A program made the position numbers and the translations under genes. Under the pieces are notes generated by a model, which was not told the origin of the DNA, did no database searches, and was given only the letters and a program-made list of their open reading frames with translations. Below, piece after piece: positions 1-5,458 of a DNA stretch of 10,705 nucleotides. This DNA is from Archaeoglobus sp. Lineage in GTDB: Archaea; Halobacteriota; Archaeoglobi; Archaeoglobales; Archaeoglobaceae. The stretch spans positions 1 to 10,705 of the forward strand of contig QNXS01000009.1 of the NCBI GenBank assembly GCA_003978865.1, read 5' to 3'. Each line of letters starts with the position of its first letter. Within the stretch, counting starts at the first letter, position 1.

Positions 1-588
1 ATGTCCAAACTCTCAGAAATCAGGAATACATTTCTGACAGGATTGCTGATACTGATACCCCTCGCCACAACAGCATACATCGTTTACTGGACGTTCAACA
101 CTCTCGATAGTTTCATGCGACCAGAACTGAACGAAATCTTCGGGTTTTACATACCGGGAATGAGCCTCATCACATTGACTGCAATAATACTCCTTTTAGG
201 AGTGTTTGGAAGACTAACAGTTGGTAGAAGACTAATAGAATTTATTGAATCGAAACTGATGAAGGTACCCGTAATTAGAACGATCTACTCCGCAACAAAA
301 GAGGCGAGTAAGGCAATTCTTGTTTCTGAGACTGAAAAAATAAAAGGAGTTGTTTTGGTTGAATACCCAAGAAAAGGAGTATATGCAATAGGATTTACTA
401 CGGGAGGTAAAATTCCAGATGCTAACGTAAAAACAGGAAAGAGGTTGCTGAACGTCTTTATACCTACATCCCCCAACCCAACTTCGGGACTCGTTATCCT
501 CGTTCCTGAAGACGAGCTGATATACCTGAATATAAGCGTGGAAGATGCTTTGAGGATAATCATGTCTGGTGGTTTTACCAAGCTGTAG
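1..588 (+). CDS. DUF502 family membrane protein
   Basis: This 195-residue protein matches the DUF502 family, which is widespread in bacteria and archaea and has no settled biochemical function. The N-terminus is short and basic (MSKLSEIRNTFLTG). Two hydrophobic segments follow, at about residues 11-32 and 53-70, so it should be an inner-membrane protein with a soluble C-terminal domain. Family signatures visible are KVPVIRTIYSATKE at about 88-101 and TSPNPTSG at about 156-163, followed by a hydrophobic VILVPEDE stretch. Its length is normal for the family and it begins with the usual Met-basic-FLTG pattern, so the ATG at base 1 is probably the true start. The upstream sequence is outside the window, so its ribosome binding site and promoter cannot be judged. 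The feoA gene downstream has its own promoter, so I infer the two are not one operon. Confidence 0.88.
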   Translation: MSKLSEIRNTFLTGLLILIPLATTAYIVYWTFNTLDSFMRPELNEIFGFYIPGMSLITLTAIILLLGVFGRLTVGRRLIEFIESKLMKVPVIRTIYSATKEASKAILVSETEKIKGVVLVEYPRKGVYAIGFTTGGKIPDANVKTGKRLLNVFIPTSPNPTSGLVILVPEDELIYLNISVEDALRIIMSGGFTKL

Positions 589-610
589 TTGTTTCGGGAT
601 ACCGAAAGAA

Positions 611-618
611 TTATATAA
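611..618 (+). promoter_or_regulatory. TATA box of the feoA-dtxR operon
   Basis: TTATATAA is centred about 26 bp before the GTG at 640. Archaeal transcription usually starts 24-27 bp after the centre of the TATA box, which places the first transcribed base at or next to the start codon. The mRNA is therefore probably leaderless, and no Shine-Dalgarno sequence is seen before the GTG. The A-rich bases just upstream could serve as BRE. Confidence 0.7.
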
Positions 619-619
619 T

Positions 620-633
620 TTAGGCATGCCTAA
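620..633. promoter_or_regulatory. Perfect 14-bp palindrome, candidate DtxR-family operator
   Basis: TTAGGCATGCCTAA is its own reverse complement over all 14 bases. It lies between the TATA box and the feoA start codon, touching both. The TTAGG...CCTAA half-sites resemble those recognised by DtxR/IdeR-type metal repressors. The second gene of the operon encodes such a repressor. A protein bound here would block polymerase loading or start-site access, so metal-dependent autorepression is the natural reading. This is inferred from sequence, not shown. Confidence 0.7.
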
Positions 634-639
634 TTCAAC

Positions 640-882
640 GTGATACCTCTATCAGCACTGCGAAACGGTGAGAAAGGTGTGGTAAAGACAATTCTTGGAG
701 GAGCTGGTGCTCACAGAAATCTGATGGATTTGGGAATTGTAGAAGGTAAGGAAATTAAAGTTGTGAAGAATTCTGGAGGTGCAGTACTTGTTGCTATTAA
801 CGGGACTAAGCTTGTGGTTGGTAGGGGTCTGGCTATGAAAGTTCTCGTTGAGAAATATGGAGATGGTGGAAATGATCTCTAA
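640..882 (+). CDS. feoA: FeoA family ferrous iron transport accessory protein
   Basis: An 80-residue, SH3-like small protein of the FeoA family. Visible family features are the N-terminal IPLSALRNGEKGVV strand-turn, the LMDLGIVEGKEIKVV segment in the middle (the usual L-x-x-LG-hydrophobic-x-x-G-x-x-hydrophobic core), and the C-terminal hydrophobic-G-x-G-LA motif around GRGLAMKVLVE. FeoA proteins are small cytosolic partners of the FeoB ferrous iron permease. No feoB lies next to it here: the following gene, overlapping in another frame, encodes a DtxR-family repressor. The GTG start is chosen because translation begins with the family-typical IPL and because the TATA box lies at the distance expected for a leaderless mRNA. 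It may modulate a FeoB encoded elsewhere, or work with the repressor as an iron-responsive unit. The family call is firm; the partner is inferred. Confidence 0.88.
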   Translation: MIPLSALRNGEKGVVKTILGGAGAHRNLMDLGIVEGKEIKVVKNSGGAVLVAINGTKLVVGRGLAMKVLVEKYGDGGNDL

Positions 883-1339
883 GAGCTGTGATATGAAGCT
901 CAGCAGAAGAACAGAAGACTACTTGGAGGCTATATATCATCTCAGTGAAAGTAGAGGTTACACGAGAGTAAAGGAGATAGCAGAGCATCTTGGGGTTAAA
1001 CCGGCAAGTGTTTCGGAGATGTTATCTAAGTTATCTAACAAAGGTTTCATTGTATATGAGAAAAGATTGTTCGTTTCTTTAACGGCAGAGGGCAGAAAGG
1101 TGGCTGAATGCGTTAGGGAGAGGAGAGAGACCCTTGTAAAATTTTTTGTAATGCTTGGAGTTCCCAGAAAGATTGCTGAAGAAGATGCTTGTATAATGGA
1201 ACATGTTTTGCACAAAGAAACAATGACGCAGCTTAGAAAGTTTGTAAAGTTCGTCGAGGACTCTCCAGCCGACCCAATGTGGCTAAGTCATTTCAGAGAA
1301 TACTGTGAAAGCGGAGTGCATCCGTGCATCAAAAGTTAA
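872..1339 (+). CDS. DtxR/MntR-family metal-dependent transcriptional repressor
   Basis: A 155-residue repressor with an N-terminal winged helix-turn-helix (about residues 12-72; recognition region VKEIAEHLGVKPASVSEMLSKL) and the metal-binding dimerisation domain (about 75-130). There is no SH3-like third domain, as in MntR. Putative metal ligands are D16 and E19 (MntR-like DYLE), then C107, E110 and H111 in the DtxR-like pattern C-x-x-E-H. The position usually held by a histidine in R-H-E/R appears as R85. The tail contains C145, H150 and C152, possible extra ligands. The ATG at 872 is preferred because GGAG (859-862) lies 9 bases upstream; an 11-nt overlap with feoA implies coupling. A TTG at 848, ATGs at 857 and 863, or an ATG at 893 are alternatives. 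It probably binds the palindrome before feoA. Iron is the likely co-repressor, but manganese is possible. Confidence 0.88.
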   Translation: MISKSCDMKLSRRTEDYLEAIYHLSESRGYTRVKEIAEHLGVKPASVSEMLSKLSNKGFIVYEKRLFVSLTAEGRKVAECVRERRETLVKFFVMLGVPRKIAEEDACIMEHVLHKETMTQLRKFVKFVEDSPADPMWLSHFREYCESGVHPCIKS

Positions 1340-1342
1340 TTT

Positions 1343-1363
1343 TTGTATTACGATTTTATACAA
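1343..1363. terminator. Weak stem-loop between convergent genes, possible terminator
   Basis: TTGTAT and ATACAA form a 6-bp stem with a 9-base loop in the 27-bp gap between dtxR and the convergent nicotinamidase gene. The region is T-rich on both strands, and archaeal termination mostly needs only a T run, so it could end either transcript. The overlapping 10-bp direct repeat TTTTATACAA (1354-1363 and 1365-1374) makes the structure uncertain. Confidence 0.3.
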
Positions 1364-1366
1364 GTT

Positions 1367-1870
1367 TTATACAACATTGCATCCAAGTATTTCCATGTGC
1401 TTTAAAGCAAACTTTTCTCTTTCCTCGCTCGTTCCGGCTGTGCAGTTTTTTAACACGGAAACTTTGTAACCGTACTGTACAGCATCAACCGCTGTATGCA
1501 TAACACAAACATCAGTTGCAACTCCGACAACTGTAATCCTTTTGATTTCAAGCTCTTTAAGTATGAGCAAGAGGTCGGTCATTAAAAAAGCCGAATATCT
1601 CCTCTTCTTGACGTAGTAATCCGGTTCTGGAAGCTCATCTATTACTTCTGCTCCCCAACTGCCTTCTATGCAGTGTTCCGGCCAAAGCTTAAATTCAGAG
1701 TCGTTTTTTATATGCCAGTCCTGCGTATAAATGACTGCATCTCCCATCTTCTTTGCTTCCTTAACAGCTTTTACAACACTGTTTACTATGTTTCTGCTCC
1801 TCTCGAGGAACAGTGCACCCTCCTCTCTGCAAAAGTCATTCTGCATATCTACAACCAATAACGCTCGCAT
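1367..1870 (-). CDS. pncA: Nicotinamidase (isochorismatase-like cysteine hydrolase)
   Basis: A 167-residue cysteine hydrolase that should deamidate nicotinamide to nicotinate in NAD salvage, in the cytosol. The expected catalytic triad is visible: D8 in LLVVDMQNDF, K88 or K89 in YYVKKRRYSAF, and C122 in VGVATDVCV, which follows the cis-peptide motif VATD. The metal-binding set of nicotinamidases is also present: D51 and H53 in the DWH motif and H66 in the WPEHC motif, followed by the GAE motif. These motifs and the short length separate it from isochorismatase and N-carbamoylsarcosine amidase. The start codon is ATG with a TATA-like element about 24 bp upstream, suggesting a leaderless transcript. 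It lies downstream of the hexuloisomerase gene on the same strand but 101 bp away, so it probably has its own promoter. It is convergent with dtxR. Confidence 0.9.
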   Translation of the reverse strand: MRALLVVDMQNDFCREEGALFLERSRNIVNSVVKAVKEAKKMGDAVIYTQDWHIKNDSEFKLWPEHCIEGSWGAEVIDELPEPDYYVKKRRYSAFLMTDLLLILKELEIKRITVVGVATDVCVMHTAVDAVQYGYKVSVLKNCTAGTSEEREKFALKHMEILGCNVV

Positions 1871-1890
1871 AACAGGACTTTGTTTGCTGG

Positions 1891-1898
1891 AATTAAAG
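1891..1898 (-). promoter_or_regulatory. Probable TATA element of the nicotinamidase gene
   Basis: Read on the minus strand, a GAAAAC-like BRE is followed by CTTTAATT, centred about 24 bp before the ATG at 1870. This fits an archaeal promoter with a leaderless mRNA. The rest of the 101-bp gap (1871-1971) is AT-rich, and I see no other clear element in it. Confidence 0.45.
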
Positions 1899-1971
1899 GT
1901 TTTCTATCAAGTTTGCTATTCCAATCTATCTATTAATTTTAGGTTTAAATCAACTATTAAACTATTGAGCT

Positions 1972-2550
1972 CTACTCCAGTACAGCGTGTCTCTTTTCAA
2001 GATCTTTCTCAGTTAGTCTTTTTATACTCATCAGCTCAGCAATCAAGCCATCAAGAAATATTAGAGCTGTTAATTCGAACATCGTTCCAAGAGGGGCGAT
2101 ATTGCTAAGATTTTCGTCTCTCTGATACTTGCTCTTTCCATTCAGAAGGACAATTACGTCACTCATCTTTGCCAAGGTCGAATTCTCATTTTGTGTTATG
2201 GCAGCGAGCATAGAACCGATTTCATCTTTGGCTTTTCTGCTTATGTTAACTACGGATGTCGTTTCTCCCGATCCAGAAATTGATATTAGTAAATCCTCTT
2301 TACCAATTCTTGGAGTTACAGTCTCTCCAACAACATATACGTCATAACCGAGATGCATCAGTCTCATTGCAAATGCTCTTGCTACAAATCCGCTTCTGCC
2401 AGCTCCCATTATAAAGATCTTCCTCGCTCTTTCTATTACATTCATGAACTCCTCTACCTGCCTCATATCAACTGTTCTCTTAAGATTCTCTATCTGATCT
2501 GCCATTATGTCCAGAAACTTCAATAAGTTAGCCCCCACAAGCTGCTGCAT
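1972..2550 (-). CDS. hxlB: 6-phospho-3-hexuloisomerase (SIS domain)
   Basis: A 192-residue single SIS-domain sugar isomerase of the archaeal PHI type. It interconverts 3-hexulose 6-phosphate and fructose 6-phosphate in the ribulose monophosphate pathway, which in many archaea runs in reverse to make pentose phosphates while releasing formaldehyde. Visible PHI signatures are GAGRSGFVARAFAMRLMHLG (about 49-68), VVGETVTP (73-80), the phosphate-binding ISGSGETTSVV (91-101), KSKY (139-142), APLGTMFEL (152-160), LIFLDGLIAE (163-172) and the C-terminal KRH (186-188). The start is placed at the ATG at 2550 because GAGGTG (2557-2562, minus strand) sits 6 bases upstream; a GTG at 2559 falls inside that site. 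The partner synthase (hps or fae-hps) is not in the window. The gene is divergent from the crotonase gene. Confidence 0.93.
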   Translation of the reverse strand: MQQLVGANLLKFLDIMADQIENLKRTVDMRQVEEFMNVIERARKIFIMGAGRSGFVARAFAMRLMHLGYDVYVVGETVTPRIGKEDLLISISGSGETTSVVNISRKAKDEIGSMLAAITQNENSTLAKMSDVIVLLNGKSKYQRDENLSNIAPLGTMFELTALIFLDGLIAELMSIKRLTEKDLEKRHAVLE

Positions 2551-2570
2551 AATTCGCACCTCTTCGCCGG

Positions 2571-2624
2571 CTCTCCCATTTTTAAACGTATCTTAATCTC
2601 TCCCCATTTTAAACGCATATTAAT
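2571..2624. repeat. Tandem 27-bp direct repeat in the hxlB promoter region
   Basis: Bases 2571-2597 and 2598-2624 are two abutting copies of a 27-bp unit that match at 23 of 27 positions by eye. On the minus strand each copy contains a TTTAAAA-type TATA element after a CGT. The distal copy (TATA at 2607-2613) would give a leader of about 33 nt that carries the GAGGTG ribosome site. The proximal copy (TATA at 2579-2586) would start inside that site. The repeat thus duplicates a promoter or a regulator-binding site for hxlB. Confidence 0.75.
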
Positions 2625-2712
2625 TTTCATTTCATTACTATTTTTGGGCTAAGCCAATTTAAATTTAAGCTTTTCTGATTGTGAAATGTCAAAAAGTACG
2701 ATTTGAGCACCG

Positions 2713-2720
2713 GTATAAAT
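2713..2720 (+). promoter_or_regulatory. TATA box of the crotonase-family gene, inside an inverted repeat
   Basis: GTATAAAT is a good archaeal TATA box. It predicts transcription from about 2743 and a 27-nt leader before the ATG at 2770. The box lies within the inverted repeat GGTAT-AA-ATACC (2712-2723), which could be a repressor site. The leader has no strong Shine-Dalgarno sequence. The remainder of the 2625-2712 gap is AT-rich with only a short GGCT-A-AGCC inverted repeat (2647-2655). Confidence 0.65.
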
Positions 2721-2769
2721 ACCCGAAAATAGACAGTAGTAATAAATAGGAAAAAATCAACTAAGTAAC

Positions 2770-3558
2770 ATGGAAGTTGAATTCGGCAGAAATTCGGAAG
2801 TTATTTACACGGAAGTTAATGTTGATGGCGGGAAAGTGGCATACTTAACTTTAAACAGACCGGAAAAAAAGAACGCTCTATCACTTGAGATGCTCAATGC
2901 TCTCTGTGATGCCATGGATGAGGCAAGCAAACCAGAAATAAGAGCTGTCGTTTTAAAAGGAGCTGGAAATTGTTTTTCAGCTGGACATGACTTAAGGGAA
3001 ATTGCTGAAGGAGATGAAACATTTGTTAGGACAATATTCGAAAGTTGCTACAGACTTATGAGGAAGATACGGCAGATACCTAAGCCTGTTGTAGCTCAAG
3101 TTCACGGTTACGCTGTTGCAGCGGGATGCCAGATAGTTGCAGCCTGTGATATGGCTTTTGCATCTGAAGATGCTAAGTTTTCCCTGCCGGGTGTTAAGAT
3201 AGGATTATTCTGTGCAACTCCTCTCGCAATTATTAGTAGGGTTATTGGCAGGAAAAAAGCTTTTGAGATGGCTTTTACAGGAGAGATAATAGATGCTTTT
3301 GAGGCTGAAAAGATTGGACTCATAAACAGGGTTGTGAAAAATCATGAGCTCGATAGCGAGGTCAGAGATGTTGTTGGAAAACTCTCTAAGTTTAGTAGGA
3401 GTGTAATAGAAAAAGGTAAGGAATTTTTCTACAAACAGTACTGTATGAACGAGTTCGATGCCATACTGTACGGGATAGATGTCATAGTTGATATGTGCGG
3501 TGAACAAGCCGCAAGAGAAGGAATCTCATCGTTTCTGGAGAAAAGGAAATCGAAGTGA
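2770..3558 (+). CDS. Enoyl-CoA hydratase/isomerase (crotonase) family protein, ECHDC3-like
   Basis: A 262-residue crotonase-fold protein. The oxyanion-hole segments for the acyl-CoA thioester are intact: NCFSAGHDL at about 67-75 and HGYAVAAGC at about 112-120. The two glutamates used by classical enoyl-CoA hydratase are absent: Q121 stands in AAGCQ where the family has CE, and G141 stands in LPGVKIG where it has PE. The sequence around GVKIGLFCATP, the FYKQ motif near 220-223 and the C-terminal EGI..FLEKRK end resemble the ECHDC3 subgroup as I remember it. It is therefore unlikely to be an ordinary beta-oxidation hydratase. A different acyl-CoA reaction (isomerase, hydrolase or lyase), or a CoA-thioester binding role, is possible. 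It is transcribed alone, divergent from hxlB and convergent with the cysteine-cluster gene, which ends 9 bp away. Family assignment is firm; substrate unknown. Confidence 0.88.
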   Translation: MEVEFGRNSEVIYTEVNVDGGKVAYLTLNRPEKKNALSLEMLNALCDAMDEASKPEIRAVVLKGAGNCFSAGHDLREIAEGDETFVRTIFESCYRLMRKIRQIPKPVVAQVHGYAVAAGCQIVAACDMAFASEDAKFSLPGVKIGLFCATPLAIISRVIGRKKAFEMAFTGEIIDAFEAEKIGLINRVVKNHELDSEVRDVVGKLSKFSRSVIEKGKEFFYKQYCMNEFDAILYGIDVIVDMCGEQAAREGISSFLEKRKSK

Positions 3559-3567
3559 TTGCATCTT

Positions 3568-4230
3568 TTAATCTCTAATCAAGAATTTTTTCATAAACTT
3601 TATTCCTTCTAACATCTGTTCAACGTCATCCTCTTTTCTCCTGCATCCCAGTTCATCTGACAGCTTTCTTAGAGTATCCACATCGTAGCAGGCAATGTAG
3701 AACTTTGCCATCTCATCATCATTGAGCGTTTTACCCATACTGTAAACTCCAAGCACGAGCTCCATGAATATATCGTTCATTTCGTTGTATACTTTTGCTC
3801 CCTGATCCTCTATCCACTCTCTAACGCTCCACTCTCTGCTCTGTTTATGGCCTTCGCAGAATTCTTCGTAAACTACATGGTAGTATTCATCATTCAAACT
3901 CTTCATTCTGACAAGAGGGTATAGTCTGCAGGAAGCTGGCCTATCTTGATAAACAGCACAACCTTTCTCAGTTACGAAGGGACAGGCATTATCCACGAGT
4001 TTTAACGTTACTACCGGCAAGCCCGTTGCTGCACCAATGTGCCATGTAGTGTATTTATCCAAGAATTCTGTTGAACTCATGTTAAGGCAATTCTTCAGTC
4101 TTACAATATCGTATGGCATGAGAATGAGAGTCAGACCTTTACAGCAGGCGTTGAAACATGGAATACCTGGATGGCAGTAGAAGTTAAATGTGTCATCCAG
4201 TCCGAGCTTCCTTTCATTGTCTATTAGCAT
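3568..4230 (-). CDS. YkgJ-type cysteine-cluster protein (CxxCxxCC family)
   Basis: A 220-residue protein of the YkgJ/CxxCxxCC family (Pfam PF03692), thought to bind zinc or an iron-sulfur cluster; its reaction is not established. Cysteine positions are C19, C25, C29 and C30 in the N-terminal cluster (FYCHPGIPCFNACC), then C83, C91 and C101 in the family signature CPF...GCAVYQDRPASCRLYPL, and C125 in EEFCEGH. The C-terminal third (about 135-220) is helical and charged with no recognised motif. The ATG at 4230 lies about 27 bp from a palindromic TTAATTAA TATA element, so the transcript is probably leaderless. The gene ends 9 bp from the convergent crotonase gene and is divergent from the flap endonuclease gene; neither neighbour suggests a shared pathway. 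The family call is firm and the function unknown. Confidence 0.87.
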   Translation of the reverse strand: MLIDNERKLGLDDTFNFYCHPGIPCFNACCKGLTLILMPYDIVRLKNCLNMSSTEFLDKYTTWHIGAATGLPVVTLKLVDNACPFVTEKGCAVYQDRPASCRLYPLVRMKSLNDEYYHVVYEEFCEGHKQSREWSVREWIEDQGAKVYNEMNDIFMELVLGVYSMGKTLNDDEMAKFYIACYDVDTLRKLSDELGCRRKEDDVEQMLEGIKFMKKFLIRD

Positions 4231-4251
4231 GAAATTAAGTTTTATTGTTTC

Positions 4252-4263
4252 GCTTAATTAAGC
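4252..4263. promoter_or_regulatory. 12-bp palindrome containing the likely TATA box of the cysteine-cluster gene
   Basis: GCTTAATTAAGC is a perfect 12-bp palindrome centred about 27 bp before the ATG at 4230 (minus strand), the distance expected of a TATA box for a leaderless transcript. Being symmetric, it could in principle also bind TBP for the plus strand, where the flap endonuclease gene starts at 4334. It may instead be an operator. Confidence 0.45.
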
Positions 4264-4299
4264 TTATCAATGCCAATCAAGTTTTTGCGCTATCAGACA

Positions 4300-4309
4300 A
4301 AAACTTATC
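4300..4309 (+). promoter_or_regulatory. Weak TATA-like element before the flap endonuclease gene
   Basis: AAAACTTATC is centred roughly 28 bp before the ATG at 4334, consistent with a near-leaderless transcript, and no Shine-Dalgarno site is seen before that ATG. The match to a TATA consensus is poor, so this is tentative. Confidence 0.3.
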
Positions 4310-4333
4310 TCTGAGTTGAGCAGACTTCAGAAT

Positions 4334-5350
4334 ATGGGTACAGATATAGGGGATATACTGATTAGAGAGAGTGTTGAACTTGAATACTTTGCCGGGAAGA
4401 AAATTGCTGTGGATGCTTTAAATACACTCTACCAGTTTATTTCAATAATAAGACAGCCAGACGGTACCCCCCTTAGGGATTCTCAGGGCAGGATAACATC
4501 TCATCTCTCCGGAATACTCTATAGAGTGTCCAACATGGTGGAAGAGGGTATTAGGCCAATCTTTGTCTTTGATGGAGAGCCGCCAGAATTTAAGAGGGAA
4601 GAGCTTGAAGAAAGAAAGGTAAGAAGAGAAGAGGCAGAGAAAAAGTGGAAAGAAGCTCTTGAGCGAGGAGAAGACGCAAAGAAGTATGCACAAATTGCGG
4701 CGAGGGTTGATGACTACATAGTTGAGTCATCAATAAAGCTGCTTGGATTGATGGGGATTCCAGTAGTTCAGGCACCAAGTGAGGGGGAGGCTCAAGCAGC
4801 ATACATGGCTGCTAAGGGAGATGTGGATTATACTGGCTCTCAAGATTACGACTCTCTGCTTTTTGGCAGTCCAAAACTTGCAAGAAATCTTGCAATAACT
4901 GGAAAGAGAAAACTACCGGGAAAGAACGTTTACATTGATGTTAAGCCAGAAAAGATACTGCTTGAGGAGAACTTGAAGAGACTTGGCATAAAGAGAGAAC
5001 AGCTAATCGATATAGCTCTACTTGTTGGAACTGATTATAACAAGGGAGTTAAGGGTGTTGGAGCGAAGAAGGCGCTGTCAATCATAAAGAAGTGCGGGGA
5101 CATTTTTAAAGCTTTAAAACTTCTGAAGTCTGAAGAGGAAGTCGAGAGAATTGAAAAAGTCAGAACTTTCTTCCTGAATCCCCCGGTCACCGATGACTAC
5201 AATATAAACTTTGGAAAACCAGACTTAGATGGGATAGTGGAGTTTCTCTGTGAGACCCATGATTTCAGCAGGGATAGGGTTGAAAAGGCAGTGGAGAAGT
5301 TAAGCTCAGGTATAGAAGCTAAGCAAATGACGCTGGAAGATTGGTTTTAA
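4334..5350 (+). CDS. fen: Flap structure-specific endonuclease FEN-1
   Basis: A 338-residue FEN-1 that removes 5' flaps during Okazaki fragment maturation and repair. The N-terminal (XPG-N) and internal (XPG-I) nuclease domains and the helix-hairpin-helix region are all present. Metal-binding acidic residues are visible at D27, D80, E150 and E152 (in APSEGEAQAAY), D171 and D173 (in GSQDYDSLLFG) and D234 (in LVGTDYNKGVKGVG). The last eight residues, QMTLEDWF, form a PIP box that binds the PCNA clamp. The ATG at 4334 is chosen over an upstream in-frame TTG at 4316 because FEN-1 proteins begin Met-Gly, and the N-terminal glycine packs near the active site. Length and order match the archaeal family throughout. 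It is transcribed alone, ending in a T-rich stretch before the DUF2589 operon. Confidence 0.97.
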   Translation: MGTDIGDILIRESVELEYFAGKKIAVDALNTLYQFISIIRQPDGTPLRDSQGRITSHLSGILYRVSNMVEEGIRPIFVFDGEPPEFKREELEERKVRREEAEKKWKEALERGEDAKKYAQIAARVDDYIVESSIKLLGLMGIPVVQAPSEGEAQAAYMAAKGDVDYTGSQDYDSLLFGSPKLARNLAITGKRKLPGKNVYIDVKPEKILLEENLKRLGIKREQLIDIALLVGTDYNKGVKGVGAKKALSIIKKCGDIFKALKLLKSEEEVERIEKVRTFFLNPPVTDDYNINFGKPDLDGIVEFLCETHDFSRDRVEKAVEKLSSGIEAKQMTLEDWF

Positions 5351-5355
5351 AAATT

Positions 5356-5368
5356 AAAAAAATTTTTT
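5356..5368 (+). terminator. A/T-run terminator after fen
   Basis: Seven As followed by six Ts directly after the FEN-1 stop codon form a self-complementary AT tract ending in a T run, the usual archaeal termination signal. It separates fen from the DUF2589 operon. Confidence 0.5.
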
Positions 5369-5412
5369 ATATTATAGTAATCTATGGTAGCACTCTATTA
5401 TTAATAGCAAAT

Positions 5413-5420
5413 AATTTATA
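5413..5420 (+). promoter_or_regulatory. TATA box of the DUF2589 operon
   Basis: AATTTATA is centred about 26 bp before base 5443, giving a short leader of roughly 15 nt. That leader contains the strong ribosome site GGAGGTG (5446-5452), 6 bases before the TTG start at 5459. The operon therefore has its own promoter and, unlike several neighbours, a leadered mRNA. Confidence 0.6.
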
Positions 5421-5458
5421 CGATTACAATTAAATTACAGTATAAGGAGGTGTTAATT

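Noticed and set aside
189..203. Perfect hairpin ACTCCT-TTT-AGGAGT inside the DUF502 gene
   Set aside because: It lies in codons for the second membrane segment (L-L-L-G-V) and is explained by coding constraint; no promoter or terminator context is present.
232..627. Long antisense open frame opposite DUF502
   Set aside because: Its translation has no recognisable motif, it is antisense to a well-supported gene, and it has no ribosome site or promoter.
1354..1374. 10-bp direct repeat TTTTATACAA with 1-bp spacing
   Set aside because: Its second copy includes the nicotinamidase stop codon and the region is simple T-rich intergenic sequence; most likely incidental.
2770..3558. Annotation as a classical beta-oxidation enoyl-CoA hydratase
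   Set aside because: Both catalytic glutamate positions are substituted, so only crotonase-family membership is supported.
4316..4333. In-frame TTG extending FEN-1 by six residues
   Set aside because: FEN-1 proteins begin Met-Gly and the N-terminal glycine matters for the active site. The ATG at 4334 gives MGTDIGD, while the TTG would bury it and has no ribosome site.
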